A stretch of 64,000 nt of DNA from contig MU270079.1 in assembly GCA_021432635.1 (NCBI GenBank), positions 248,001 to 312,000 of the forward strand, given 5' to 3'. Source of the DNA: Thozetella sp. PMI_491. Taxonomy: Eukaryota; Ascomycota; Sordariomycetes; Chaetosphaeriales; Chaetosphaeriaceae. Below, in pieces: positions 42,927 through 55,590 of this stretch (position 1 is the first letter of the stretch; every line of letters starts with the position of its first letter). The position numbers and the translations under genes are program-made. Under the pieces are notes generated by a model. That model searched no databases. It saw only the letters and a list, made by a program, of their open reading frames with translations, and was not told the DNA's origin.

Positions 42927-44303
42927 CTAGTAGCTCCGGGGCAGCTCCAGCACCTTCTCGCTGATGTAGTTCAGAATCATTTCCCGGCTGACGGGGGCGA
43001 TCCGTGGTACCAGGCACTCGCGGAAGTAGCGCTCGACGTCGTACTCGGCAGCGTACCCCATACCGCCGTGCGTCAGGACGGCGCGCTCGCACGCGAAGAA
43101 GGCAGCCTCGGCGGCCATGTACTTGGCGCTGTTCGCCGCGACCCCCACGGCGTCCTGTCGGATCGACGGGTCTGTCTTACAGGCGTCGTAGAGTCGCGCC
43201 GCGTGGTACGTCGCCAGCTTAGCGCCCTCGAGCCGCATGTAGGCCTCGGCGAGCGGGTGTGCGATCGCCTGGTTCTTGCCTATAGGCCGCCCGAATACGG
43301 TTCGCTCGCGGGCGTATGTCGTTGCACGGGCGAGGGCCGCGTAGCCTAGCCCCAGCGCCTCGCCGGCGAGCAGACACCGCTCGGCGTTCATGCCGTGGAG
43401 GATGATCTTGAACCCCTGGCCCTCGGCCCCGATCAGAGAGTCGGCGGGGATCGTGTAGTTGTCGAAGAAGACCTCGTTGGCATCGACCGCCCTGCCACCC
43501 ATCTTCTTAATCCTCCGTAGCTCGAGTCCTGGCTGGTCCCGGTTCAGGTCGATGCAAAAGATTGACAGGCCCTCGCTTGGCTTGGAAACCTCCTCCCGAG
43601 GCGTGGTACGCGCGAGCAAGATCATCTTGGACGCCACTTGGGCACACGTGATCCAGATCTTCTGCCCGGTCACCGCGTACGAGCCATCGGGGAGCTTCTT
43701 GGCTACAGTAGAAAGCCCGAGTGTGTTGAGACCCGCGTCCGGTTCGGTGACGCCGAAGCACACGCGCCACTTGCCGGCGATGATGTTGGGGATGGTGCTC
43801 TCGAGCTGTTGCTGGTTGCCAAATTTGGCCAAGGGCTGCGTAGCATATACGTTGCCGTGGGTGGATTGGGCGCCCGCCATACCAGCCCCGCTCTCGGTGA
43901 TGGTCTGCATCATGACGGTCGCCTCCGAGATGCCGAGGCCGGCCCCGCCGAGCGCCTCCGGGAGCGCGATACCCAGCCATCCGCCCTCGGCGAGCGCGGC
44001 GTGGAACTCCTTGGGGTCCTGCTCCTTCTGGTCGCGCTCCTGCCAGTATGTGTTGGGGAACTGGGCGCACAGCTGGCCGACTGACTCGCGCACGGTCAAC
44101 TGTGTCTCGGTGAATCCCGTGGTGTCCATGAGTCGCCGGGCGGGGGAGGACGAGAACGGCCGTGAGCGGCCTGCATCGTGCGAGGCACAGGCGCAAGGCA
44201 GCCTACGGGCCGGGGCGGCGGCAACGGTCAGGGCGAGGGCCCTTTGCCCCGAGGGCGATGATATGGACAAGCCATGTAAACGCCGGACATTGTGTCTCAA
44301 CAT
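42927..44303 (-). CDS. Acyl-CoA dehydrogenase, probably mitochondrial
   Basis: FAD enzyme that introduces the alpha-beta double bond in acyl-CoA (beta-oxidation or branched-chain amino-acid breakdown). Intronless, 458 residues from ATG 44301-44303. The first ~57 residues are Arg/Ser/Ala-rich without acids (MLRHNVRRLHG..RPFSSSPARRL), which looks like a matrix targeting peptide. Domain order is the standard ACAD N-helical, beta, C-helical. Seen: CFGVTEPDAGLNT (flavin-contacting signature), GQKIWIT, KKMGGRAVDANEVFFDN, GRPIGKNQAIAHPLAEAYM and HGGMGYAAEYDVERYFRE. The exact chain-length class cannot be read. No PTS1 (it ends in RSY). A Zn2Cys6 regulator lies upstream on the same strand. Confidence 0.93.
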   Translation of the reverse strand: MLRHNVRRLHGLSISSPSGQRALALTVAAAPARRLPCACASHDAGRSRPFSSSPARRLMDTTGFTETQLTVRESVGQLCAQFPNTYWQERDQKEQDPKEFHAALAEGGWLGIALPEALGGAGLGISEATVMMQTITESGAGMAGAQSTHGNVYATQPLAKFGNQQQLESTIPNIIAGKWRVCFGVTEPDAGLNTLGLSTVAKKLPDGSYAVTGQKIWITCAQVASKMILLARTTPREEVSKPSEGLSIFCIDLNRDQPGLELRRIKKMGGRAVDANEVFFDNYTIPADSLIGAEGQGFKIILHGMNAERCLLAGEALGLGYAALARATTYARERTVFGRPIGKNQAIAHPLAEAYMRLEGAKLATYHAARLYDACKTDPSIRQDAVGVAANSAKYMAAEAAFFACERAVLTHGGMGYAAEYDVERYFRECLVPRIAPVSREMILNYISEKVLELPRSY

Positions 44304-44921
44304 GGCGGGTTTCTCGCGTACATGTCCTTGACAGGTGTTGTTGCTGCTCTGAGACGTCAGCTTTGATGAAGGTCGGGGTCGCGACCCCTGCCTATCCACA
44401 GCACAGGCGCAGCCGAGGCCGAAGATCCCCGAGCCACCCCGCAAAACACCCCCAAGCAGCCAAGTGGGGGGCGGGGGTTTACCACCACACCACGGGAATA
44501 CGCTGGAGACAGCTTGAGGTCTTGTAAAGCCAAGCCAGCTCAACAGGTGCCGAGGCTCCAATCCTTTGTCTTGCCAGGTTGCCAGGCACGGGCCGCACCC
44601 GCATGGGCTTGGGTTCAGACACGGTCGCAACCTACGGATTGCAGGGATCGAATCCACAAGATCCTCATTCGACATGTTTTGTCAGCGCACCCGCCCTACG
44701 GCTGGGGTTTTCAGGTGGATGATGGTGACATCAAAGCTAGTCTAAGGGTCTTATTGGTACGAGAGGCTGAGGTATTTTGGTCTCATTACATGAAGGTAGT
44801 CAATACCCTGGGTATAAGAGCTATGTCAGTGCCGGTCTATCTTCGAAGGTGGGATTGGATGCTGAAGCAATGTGTGTACCTTGGACACCCTCGGCCGCTA
44901 GTGGCCGTACCGAACCCGCGT
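44304..44921. other. Intergenic region upstream of the acyl-CoA dehydrogenase
   Basis: Promoter of the dehydrogenase and 3' flank of the Zn2Cys6 gene. No gene seen. Confidence 0.5.
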
Positions 44922-46609
44922 TTATACAACACAGCAGGGCTGCCCTTCGTGTACCATTACCAACCCATGGAAATCCTCATACACAGCACCGGTGATTCTT
45001 TCATCAGCGACGATTCCGTTGACGTCTCTCCAGCACTCGACTTTTCGTCTTGTGTCTTCAAGTGCGTCCTCGAATATCACCGCATATTTCATCCAGCGGA
45101 GACCCGGGAAGTCGGGCTGGTATATGTTTACCTGAGCTTCCATCTCCGCCTTGACGTTGAGATCGCTGGTCGTAGACCAGACGGAAGTGAGCATGATGGG
45201 GACGTAGGTTGCGCCCAGGGGTCGGAAGCCCATGGCTTGGCGGCCCACCATGGTGATGTCGTTGTAGAGTGACCACCACTCCATCTCCAGGACAGAGCTG
45301 ACGGGGAAGAAAATCCTGAGAAAGGCATTCGCACAGATGGCCATGGACAGCCCGAAGCCATAGAGCGTCTGCACCGCCGAGAAGATGTTGGTGGTGGGAG
45401 GTGAGGGGGAAGCGCCAGCAAGGGCGTCCATTCCTATCCGCAGTTTTGCTAGGTCACTCATCAGCTCTCGGTAGTGCTGAGCCATGTCATCTACATGGGC
45501 CGTGGGTTGCCGCAGATATGTCGGGATCTTGCCGAGACTTTCTAGCCGCATGCTTTGAAACGGCATCGCTTCCCTATTGAGATCGTACCGCTTGAGCAGC
45601 TGGGACAACCAAGGCTCTAGCTGGATTCTGGGGTTCCCCAGACTCTCCATGATCTTACCAAGACATGTCTATTATTAGTAACAGTAACGAAGAGAGACGA
45701 GGGAAGGGAAAGAGAGGTGGGGGAAGGGGCCCACTCACAGCGGTAATGCACAGTGTAGCAAGCAGGTCATTCTCGAAGGGGCCGGTATCCCAGGGCTGAT
45801 ACGCCGCGACTTGGAGCAGGTGTGAGATAGCCTGCCCGTGGCTCGCTCTCATGTCACCATCCCTCCATAACCAGGCCTGCATGGCGCACATTAGCCTCTT
45901 CAGCCCTACGGTGGCGCCGTCGCACAGCGTTTGGGTCTACATTGGCTCGGCTTACTCCAGTGATCATGATCAGATACATGGCGCAGAGCGTCTCTGACGT
46001 TTCGGCCGTGGTGGGGGTTTCTAGGCTGGTTCTTAGCGCTTTGAGCGCGTGGGAGTAGCTATTGTACGCCTCCCATGTTGGCTCGTGCGTGTGGATGACT
46101 GGGAGCGTCACCACCATCGCGGTCACGGCGGCATCTAGAACCTCGCTCTTGCCCATGCGGCAGGGGATAGACGCCAAGAAGGTCCCATAGCAGTTGATGC
46201 TGTACCGGGGGTCTTCTACCTCCAGCCGGAGAACGAAGGTTGTCGTGACTGTGGAGAGCTGGTTGGACGGGCCAGCCCGAGGTGGCGACGAGACAACAGA
46301 GGAGGTAGAGCGTGGGGAGCTGGTCCGTGGGGAGCTGGAGGTGGTCCGGATCACCATCTGCGTGCCGTGGCCCACGGCTGAAGGCTTCTCCTCCATAAAC
46401 TTGTACCGGCGCTGGCCGGCCCCAATGCAGGGGATACCCAGGCGGGCGCATCGCGAGCAGCTCGGGCGAGCTTGGTTGCACTTTGTCCTCCCAGCTTTAG
46501 CGGCGGGTCTAGAGCCATGGGACGGGTAGGGCGGTGGTGAGACGGGCTATACCTTTTTCTTTTGCTTGCGACAAGCGTCGCACCCGCGGCCGGTTGGGAC
46601 GCCGGGCAT
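44922..46609 (-). CDS. Zn2Cys6 (GAL4-type) transcription factor
   Basis: Fungal-specific DNA-binding regulator in the nucleus. Exons 46609-46553, 46480-45956, 45876-45739 and 45653-44922 sum to 1452 nt (483 residues). The zinc cluster is split by intron 1: CDACRKQKKKC in exons 1-2 and then CNQARPSCSRCARLGIPC, giving CX2CX6CX6CX2CX6C. A short Ser-rich linker follows, then a helical Fungal_trans-2-like region (YLIMITGAWLWRDGDM, HLLQVAAYQPWDTGPFENDLLATLCITA). The start at 46607-46609 places the first Cys at residue 10, as is usual. It sits 0.6 kb upstream of the acyl-CoA dehydrogenase gene; a regulatory link is only a guess. Confidence 0.92.
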
Positions 46610-48240
46610 TTCGCTGGCTCGGTAGTAGAAACCTGGGGATTCAAAGCGGACTGCTGTCTCGGCTGCGCGACATAGAGCCTAAAGGAGAAAGCAGTACTAA
46701 TGAGGGGGGGGGGGGGGGGGGGNNNNNNNNNNNNNNNNNNNNNNNNNNNNNNNNNNNNNNNNNNNNNNNNNNNNNNNNNNNNNNNNNNNNNNNNNNNNNN
46801 NNNNNNNNNNNNNNNNNNNNNNNNNNNNNNNNGGGGGGGGGGGGGGGGACAGAGCAGCGGCGCGCTCTGCAGGAAAAGAACGGCGGCGGCGAGCGTGGAG
46901 CAAGGGAGTCTAATGACTGTCCGGCCTGAAAATCGCTTGTGGTGGGCTCCGGATGCATGACGGTTGGACGATTGCAGGAAAGCTCTGTAGGTTTATGAAG
47001 CTACGGTCCATTTTGGGTGCCTCGCCAAGCCCCGAATAGCAAGGCACCCACATGGCGGCGCCAGTGGGAGAGGCCTGCTGTCGCCTTGGGGGCCGCCCAG
47101 GGTGTGCATTCATTGGCCAGTGGCTGCGCGAGACGGTCGCAGAGCCACCTGCGCTGACGCTATGCGACGTGCGGGTCGAGACGAGCGCTGCGTAGAGCCT
47201 AATCAAGACTAGTGTCTCAGAAGGATCCTCCCTGGCCCTCAGCCTTCCTCCTGAACCACCTTGCAGCAGCACCCCAGCCAGCTGGATGCGTAGGGAGCAA
47301 GAAATGGCACCAAGATGTTCAAGTAAAGCTACGAAAGAAAACAGCCTGAATGGAGGAGGAAGCAGGCTCCTATCTGGAAGTAGATACTTGGCATGGGATC
47401 AAGGAAAGAAACGGGTGATCTACTGGTCTTAGTCTCGCCAACAAGTCTCAGCAAACAACTAGGCATTCTAACAAGGATGCTGGCCCAGGTGTGCCGTTGA
47501 AGATCTAATTAGGAATGAGGGAGCCCACGAAGAAGCCCATGTTCGAAATGGATAAGCGAGGCAGAATGGTTGGACGAAACCTTGGAGACCGACCGGCGCT
47601 GAAGTGAAACTGGCAAATACCTAGAAGGTGAGATGGAGAAATGGAAAGGTAGTGTATATATATAGCAACAAAACTAACGTTGATAGACTGGGCTAAGCTT
47701 TCTTACTAGTATTGGTGTCGATGAATGATGCAGGTACCATCCGATCTGGCACGTATTATACCTGTTACAGGGTAGGCTGGCCCAAACGCCACTGGTATAA
47801 CTACGCATCTAGGCTTTTTCATATTATGCTGCAGCCGCTCATGAAAATGAGAAGAGGCATAATGCTGTTACCATCACTGCAGGCTTCAGCCCAAGGTTCA
47901 CTCTTGTGGGGAGAAATGTCCTAGCGAGAGTCAAGGCTTCATTATACCCCCTAATGGAACACACTGGGGTGACCGCCCGATTAGGTACGGGAACGCCCCG
48001 GCTTATAGGAACCACACTAGCTGTTATCCAATGATGTTTTGGCTAGCGTAATACACAATAGTAGGAAGCATCTACTAAACAATAAGCACCTCACTGCATT
48101 GCTTGCTCAACGCATATCAGCAGTAGGAAGATGTATATTCTACACGATACCTGTCATAAAAACACAATGTGAAAGCGGCTTCTGTTGGCCACGTATGTAC
48201 TGTATGCCCATCCCAGGCTATGCACCACCGGCGACCCCTT
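46610..48240. other. Gene-free region with poly-G assembly gap
   Basis: Upstream of the Zn2Cys6 gene and downstream of the ABCC gene. It contains the G-run/N gap at 46704-46848 and a short (TA)n-like tract near 47653. No gene supported. Confidence 0.5.
46704..46848. repeat. Poly-G tract interrupted by a 110-N gap
   Basis: Nineteen G at 46704-46722, 110 N at 46723-46832, then sixteen G at 46833-46848. Either a long natural G-run/G-quadruplex region broke the assembly, or two contig ends carrying poly-G sequencing artefacts were joined. Confidence 0.85.
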
Positions 48241-51200
48241 CTACTTAGCACCAGCCTTGACCAGCTCTCCGAACCTAGTGCCTTCCTCGGCAGCCAAAGC
48301 CATGGGGTTTCCAATCTCCACAATCTCTCCCTTGTCCATGACAACCACCCGATCAAAGTCCATGATCATATCCAGCCGGTGGCTGACCGCCACTACCGTA
48401 TAGGCCCTAAATTCGGCCCTGATAATCTCCTGCATGACGCGCTCCGTCTCCAGGTCCACGCTCGAGCTCACTTCATCCAGCAGCAGGATGCCGCCCTCCG
48501 AGCCACCGCCTCCGACCTGTGGATTTCGTGCCCGGATGCGTCGCCTCAAAAGGGCCCGCCCGAGCGACATGAGCTGCCTTTGCCCTGCGCTGAGAGTCCC
48601 CGCGCCCATCTCTGCATCCAACCCTCCGCGCTCCTGGACGAACTGCCACAGGCCTACAGCCTCAAGCACCGCTTGGCAGTCTTCGGCTGTAGAGACGCTG
48701 AGGAGGTCGACGTTGTCTCGGAAGGTGGATCCGTCGGGCAAGAACACGGCCTCTTGGGGGACCGCGATTATACGTTGACGAAGCGCAGATCGCTCGATGC
48801 GGGAGAGCAATGTGTCATCAATGACTGCGTTCCCTGCTGTCTCGGAGGTGGGATCGAGGAGCTTGAGGAGCAGGGCGATCAGGCTGGACTTTCCGCTGCC
48901 TGTACGGCCACAGATGGCGACTTTCTCGCCTGAGCTGATCGTTAGGTTCACACTGCGGATGGCTAGGTTTGGTGCTTTCTCAGTGTCGCTTTCCGCGCTA
49001 ATTCCATTGTTAGCTTTGATTCGGTACTGTAGCATACTGGGGCACTCTTCTTACTCGTAGCTCGCAGAAACGCCTTTCAACTCTATCACACCGCGCAGAG
49101 GCCACTCCGTGGGCGGGACGATATCTTCTCCGTCCTTGTCCTCAGGCTTCACGGTCTCGTTGAAGGTCTTGAGCCTGGCTATCGCGCCGATGGAGGTTTC
49201 CAACCGGGTATAGAAGATGACAATACCAGAAAGATTCTCTCCGAATCCCATCAGCGTGACCAATGAAGCACCGGCGAAACCTGAATTCGAATGGAGCCTG
49301 ACGGCAAGAGTGGTAAGGACTGCAGCTAGCACCATGACTACAAGATCGAGAACGAGGTTCAGCCATTGTTGGACCATTACGAGGAGATAAGCTGGTCGTT
49401 GGCTGAAGTTGATCAGGCGGCCGTTCTTTTGAACGTCGTCGGGAATAAAGCCTGTGCATACCTGTATCAGCATGTGCGTCCAGAGAGACAAGGGGATGCA
49501 GTCTTGGCGCTTGCGAATGCTACTCACCGAAAGCCCTGAGAGTCGTAATGCCCTTTAGAGTGTCGAGGAAATGCGTGCTAAGAATATTCGGATTAGAACC
49601 GAGGACATCAACTGCCGAGATACGATGATGCAGGTCATTTGACACTTACTACAAGGGACTTTTGGCCTCGAGGTCTAGCAACCTTAGCTGTCTGGAAGTC
49701 CGCAGGTAGAACCCTTGTACAATGTATAACAGAACAGCAAGGAATGGGTAGCTAATGGCCATGAATGGAGATGAAGTAAGCATTACGGCTGCCTGCCCGA
49801 GAGCTTGGAAAACCTGGGGGTTCCTGTCAGCAGCTTGTATGGCACTCTATCTGCCAATACCTCTATTAAGGTGGCAGGCAGACTTTGTCCAGCCGTGGGA
49901 CTTACGCAAAACAAAGTGTTCAGAAGTCCGTTGGGAAGCTCTGTGTCTATTAGGTTCAAATCCTGCGAGAATAGATTCGTAACAACGCCGGTATCGGTGG
50001 TGGTGAAGAAGCGGAGTGGTGCGCGGACCAATGTATGCAAGGCTTCCTGGTGGAGATTGGCACCTGCTCGTCTGACCGAGACAATGAAGATCCCGATACC
50101 CAGCAGCAACAGCGAAAACAGGGCGCAGATTTGTAGCAAGGCATAGATCCCAGCGTAATAGGCGAAAGTGTGAGCCGGATGTTCCACGTGGACATCGTCA
50201 GTCCAGTACTTGAGCCCTGCAGAAGACGAATTAGTCGACAACATTCATGGAAGTCTTCAGGTCTCTGGTGCGAGGGCTATTCCTCCCACCGCCGAACGAC
50301 AAATCTCACTTACAGATTGTAGGGAAATTTGTGAACAAGCCCCACAGAGCCGCAAATAACAAGCAACTTCCTGTCAGGAAGTACCCCATGCTCCTGAAAT
50401 AGTGTCCGTACACCGATTTATCGCCCATTTTCCGCGATTCATCTGCTTCCGGCAGAGCCAATGACGCGTTTGTCGTGATCGCTCGGAGCAGTTCCACCCT
50501 CGGCTCTTGCACGCCCGGCTTAGATGCAGATTTCTCGGAGGCCGAGTCGCTGTCTGACGAGCCGCCCAGTCCTAGGCACTGGACATACCCCGGACGAGAC
50601 ATCAGTGTGTCGAAATCGCCTTGCTCAGCAATGGTGCCGTCTCCGAGCGCTATGACATAATCCGAGGCGGGCAGGTGCCTGACACTGTGGGTGCAGAGGA
50701 CAACCGTCGAGCCCCGTCGCCGGAGCAATCCCTCCGGCCCGAAGACTCGCCGGAAGACTTGCTCCTCGGTATCGGCATCTAAGCCACTGAAGACATCATC
50801 CAGCACCAGCAAATCGGACTGCAAGTACAGAGCCCGGGCAAGCGAAACGCGTTGCTTCTGGCCGCCAGATAATGTGATGCCATCGGATCCGATGTTGGTC
50901 TTGTCTCCTTGTGGGAGCGTGTCGAAGTCGAAGCGTAAAGCCGTAGCCTCAATGACTTCGGTATACCGCTGTCCATTGAACGGGGAAAACCCCACAATAT
51001 TATCTCTGATCGAGCCGTTCGAGAGGAAAGCGGCCTGCTCGCAGAACCCTACATGGTGGAACCTCGTGCTTAGAGACACGCTGCCTTCACTGAAAGGAAT
51101 CTCTCCTAGCAAGGCCTTGCAGAGAGTTGACTTGCCCGAGCCCACCGGTCCAACGACAATAGTGAGCGAAGACATGGGCACCTCCGTGTTGATGTCGTGC

Positions 51201-53143
51201 AAGACGAACTTGTCCGCCTTCCAACCAAAATTTCCGTTCTTGATGACGATGGGAGGCTTCAGATCCTGTTCCGAGTTCGATGAGGCGACAGTCTCCGCTG
51301 GTTGGGGTTTCTCCGAACTCCGTTCTAACTCAGAAAGGACTTGACGAAAATCGTGGCGAGTTTCGCACTCCAAGAAGGCTTGAATTCGGCCCATGCATGC
51401 CAGTCCAGAGAGGAACGGGGGGATGGACTGGAATATCTGCGAGAGCGGATTCGTCAAAAGCAGCAGATAGGAAAGACTGGTGAACATCCGAGCTGCGTCC
51501 AAGGTTCGCTGGGCAAACGCAAAGGTCAGAGGCGGGCCGAGCAGCATTGGAAGGTAGCCAAAGACGGCAGCAATGATAGCGATCTTGCGAAACCGGATTC
51601 CTGCTGCCAGCTCATCCACGCGTAATTGCTGCACGAAGTCGCCGACGGCGTTGGAAAGACCAGAGATTTTCAGGTTTTTCATGCTAGAAATGACGGTGGC
51701 CGTCAGACCAACGCGTTTCTGGACTCCTGCCATCCAGGCCCGCTGGGAGTCCCCGGTGAACCTCATAAGGATCACCAAGCCGATGGTGCAAAGCGTGACA
51801 ATTACCATTGGCACGAGGAAGACCACACCAAGTTGGTTGTACAGCATCCAGCTGGCCACTCCAACCTGGATTACGCAGGCCCAGAGGTCGTGCAGAGTTC
51901 GGAAGCCCATGTTGATCCGCTCGATGTCGGTGCTCATCAGGGTCAAGGCAGCGCCGTCGTCGCCACTCCCGATCCGGGCTTGTGTGGCTTTGATGAATGT
52001 CTCGGTGACAAGTATCGATCTTGCCATAGCAATCATTCGGTGGTGGAAGTACCTGTGTGCGCGCGTGAGCGTGGATTCAAGGCAGAAACGACTCAATGGA
52101 TGTACCATACCAGTAAAGGGCTGTCGAGGTGGCAATTCCCGTGTAAATCAGCACGCTGGCGCCAATGAAACCGTATCCGACGTTGGCATCGACTTCAGCG
52201 TTGGCTAGATGCTCCACTAGCTTTTCGATGAAGAACGGCTGGCAGAAGGTGAAGCCAAGGAGGGCCAGTCGTGGAGCGACCGGCAGGAGAAGTGGGACTT
52301 TCAGGGTCTGCACCATGACCTTCACGAGACCAAATTTGTCGCCCTTGATCTTGGAATAGTCCATATGTGCAGAGAACTCGTCGTGGAGCAGCTTGTTGTC
52401 CAGCGTGCTGTCGAGAGGGTAGAGGTCCTTTATCGTCAAGACCTTCTTGTAGCCCTCCAAGAACATCTTGTTGAGCCAGAAGAAGACTCCAAGCGAGAAG
52501 ATGCTGCTCGTCTCCTCCGGGCTGTGTTCCTTTTCGTCCCAGCCGACCCACGCGGACTTGCGTTGGGACTCTAACAGCAATATTCCAATCTTCAGGGCGA
52601 TGGCAGCACTGAAGATGCTGCTGTAGGTGAGCTCGGGCTTGTCGTCCGACGACAGGAACAGCGTTCTTGCCTGGGCCGCATCCAGGAGGAGAGTCAAGAA
52701 CAGATAGCTATTCAGCAAGACGGACGGCCTTGGGCTCTTGCTGTGGTCCATCAGACTGACCGTCACCATGAGCAGGGCCGACACGAGCTTCAAGGCCGAC
52801 GAAGCGACAAACATGCTGGTCACCTGTAAGGAACCAACGGCAACTAGGATAAGTAGCGAGAGTTCGAGTCCGACATAGGCCGTGATGGCGCCCTGCAAGG
52901 GGCGACTTAGTACATGGCGGCTCTACCGCTACCAGACGAGGAGCTTACCACTTTGATGAGCTGGAACACCGGAGCATTCACCACGCTGGGCTTCCGCGCC
53001 TGGGAAAGCGTCCGCCATAATGACGATATGATGAACAAGATGGACGGGATGATGGAGAAGAACAGCTGCTCAAACTGTATATTGAAGTCGAAGGAGTCTG
53101 GGTTCAACTGGAGCAAGTTCTCCTCGCCAGTTGAGAACGGCAT
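48241..53143 (-). CDS. ABCC-type (MRP-like) multidrug ABC exporter
   Basis: Full-length ABC exporter with an extra N-terminal membrane domain (TMD0-TMD1-NBD1-TMD2-NBD2), 1464 residues. Exons: 53143-52949, 52892-52111, 52052-50314, 50216-49906, 49813-49650, 49577-49528, 49451-49055 and 48997-48241 (sum 4395 nt, phases consistent). NBD1: GPVGSGKST (~residue 627), [20 protein letters not shown] (Asp replaces the catalytic Glu, as usual in ABCC NBD1). NBD2: GRTGSGKSS (~1243), LSAGQRQL, ILLLDEVSSSVD, VAVSHRLD. The SPLYTHFLDTLKGITTLRAFG block in TMD2 is typical of fungal ABCC pumps. The donor GTATGG at 52110 (not GTACAT five bases downstream) keeps the frame. Start ATG 53141-53143 is likely, but an upstream exon cannot be excluded. 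Substrate unknown. Confidence 0.92.
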
Positions 53144-54002
53144 CTTGGACTGCAACGGTGTGGCTCTCGGTTCGGCCCGAGCTGCTGTTCCCGGGGCGGA
53201 GGGAGTGGAAGGTCAGGGCGGCGTTTTGAGCGCCGCGCCGCCGACTGTATTTCTAGTTCTCTCAAGCACTCGGCGGCGCTTGGAGGAAAGGGAAAGGGAA
53301 TCGCCGGGCGAATCGGAGGCCGTAATTGACCAGCCGCCCCTATGTTAGCTTGTTTCCCAATAGATAAAGGATGATGAGTCACGGAGCGAACTTCCGACGG
53401 ACAAGTACTGTACAGGCGAGGCGGCTAGAGTTTTTCTTGGCTACGACGCCGCCCCACCGAGTCCGTTAGAGGGAGTTCGGCTAGGGCAGTTCGGCTAGGC
53501 CCCCCACTATAAATCCCGCGGATACAGTACTTCTGTACCAACACGTCGGATTCCGATCCATGCACAGCTCAGAATGGTCGAGGAACGAAGACGACAAAAG
53601 AGTCAGACCCAGGGCCCTCCGTGACGTAGCCACCATAGCCTCTAGTTCGCCTCCATCTTTAACAGGCATAACTACAGGCATTCGCGTTTTGGTATCCTCT
53701 ACAAGTCCGCGTCATGTGTTGACGACGATGGAATCCGAAGTCCGATCCCTACCATCGCCCATATAGGAAGGTCCCCGGATTATTGCCCAGCTAATCGGCG
53801 CAAGCTAGCGGCGCGTGCTTCTGGGCGCCCGCTGTGAGTAGTGCGTGGTTATGCATGGGATGCCTCCCATGCGTTCGTCAGCCGGGACGACTTGAGCGTA
53901 GTCGATTAGGAAGCACATGCATACATGCTGCGCAGGCTGCTTTAACTGCATCTCTTGTTACTAACTACATAGTGCTTGCAGCCACTTGGCAGTCTCGAGA
54001 TA
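53144..54002. other. Intergenic region upstream of the ABCC gene
   Basis: Probable promoter of the ABCC exporter and 3' flank of the serine-hydrolase gene. No gene seen. Confidence 0.5.
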
Positions 54003-55590
54003 TCAGGCTGACTTTTCCTCGTCGCCCTTATCGTTCACACGATCGAACCAAATGTACTCTTCTAGGGCATCCTCTAGGTGCAATCCCATCTTGGTCGTGC
54101 GGTCGTTGTCGAATTTGAACTCGGCCCTGAACGGCATGTCACCGCCTTCAAAGAAATCCGACACGTGGGCGATGTACTTGGTCTGCTCACAAACATGGTC
54201 AAATGTGATGGTGGAGCCGAAGGACCGATCGGTCGCGTCGATGAAAAGCTTGCCTTCCCGGATCTCCACCTTCATACCGTGGTAGCCCGGGTTCCAGTAT
54301 TCTCCTGTGTACGCCTCGAGGGGCATCTTCTGGGGCTCGTCTTCCTTGAGGCCAGGGGATAGCTGCTCGCGCAATTCAGCCACGTTGTCTTCGTCGCCCT
54401 CCATTGCAGCGCTGTAATCCTTGAACACCTTGTCCCAGTCGGGCTTTTGGTCTTCTGAAATCTCCAACAGGGCGTCAATCAGTTCCTGCATTAGGATCGC
54501 AGCGACAATATATGCCTTGTCGCCGTTCCCGAATATGACACCACCGAATTTGTGTGCTGGGAGGAACCAATGGCGTGTTCCGACACCGGGTATGGCCCCC
54601 GCGTGGTAGACCATCATGTGGCCGCGATAATAAGAGACCTCCCACCCGGCAGCATATACCTTTGGCGACGTATACGGGTTCAACTGCGCGTAGTCCGGAT
54701 TCGGGAGAGACCTCGCTCTTATGAGTCCCTTGTATATTTCTTCGGTGATTGGTGCCTCGTGGTTCATTATCGCTTTGACCCACTTGATGTAGTCATTCGC
54801 ACTGGTGACGACCGAGCCAGCACCTTGCGCTTCGGGTGCATCCGGGCTCTGGAATCCCTTATAACTCTCCGATTCCTTGTCCCAGTGATAGCTCGTAGCT
54901 ATGCGGTCACCGAGACCCTTGGCCCGCGCGCGCTCGAATTGAAGATTGCTGGAGGCCATGCCGAGCGGCTCAAAGAAATGGCTCTCTAGGAATTCGGCAA
55001 AGGACAGCCCGCTACGCTTTTCGACGAGATAGCTTGCAACGGTATACATCATGTTGTTGTACATGTATTTGGTTCGTAGGGGGGCTGCAATGGCGAGGTT
55101 ACGAAGATTCCTCGTTACGGAGCGTGCATCGTCAGTGTGCACCGCCCTTGGACCTAGGTACGAGGCATCATGTCTGGATCGACTCATTAGCAGGCAGAGA
55201 ACGAGAAGCGATACGACTGACTTACCGCGGCATCCCAGTTCTGTGGCCCAGAATATCCTCGACGGTGACCCCCTCCGTATATCCAGTGCCAGGCATGACA
55301 AAGTCTCCGGGTAGAAGGTGTGACACGATAGACTCGTACTTCAAGTCAGGTTGTTTTTCGTCGGCGACGAGCAAGCCCACAGATGCGGCTGTGAGCGACT
55401 TGGAGGCCGAAGCAATGTCGAAAAGCGTATCAGGCGTGCAATCCTTCGGGGGATCCAGCGAAGCATTGCCATAACCAGCCGAGACTATGATCTCATTCTG
55501 GACTAGGGCGACGGCAAGACCAGGAACGTGATGCTCATCGAGAAGATACTTGACGCGGGATGCGAACTTGGGGGAACTGAACAGGTCCAT
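54003..55590 (-). CDS. Class C beta-lactamase-like serine hydrolase
   Basis: Member of the beta-lactamase/penicillin-binding-protein fold family (EstB, LovD and LACTB-like in fungi); acts as an esterase, peptidase or transesterase. Exons 55590-55226 and 55173-54003 give 511 residues. Catalytic SxxK is SASK at residues 61-64; the YxN motif is in KYMYNNMMY; the HAGAIPG segment takes the place of KTG. The N-terminal GLAVALVQN..YGNASL and DILGHRTGMPRHDASYLG are characteristic. A lipocalin-like C-terminal beta domain follows (YTGEYWNPGYHGMKVEI onwards). No signal peptide, so probably intracellular. Substrate unknown. There is no biosynthetic gene next to it that would suggest a LovD-like role. Confidence 0.9.

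Noticed and set aside
52053-52110. Apparent frameshift in the ABCC gene
   Set aside because: Using the donor GTATGG at 52110 instead of GTACAT restores the phase and gives a conserved-looking ALYW-YFHHRM junction.
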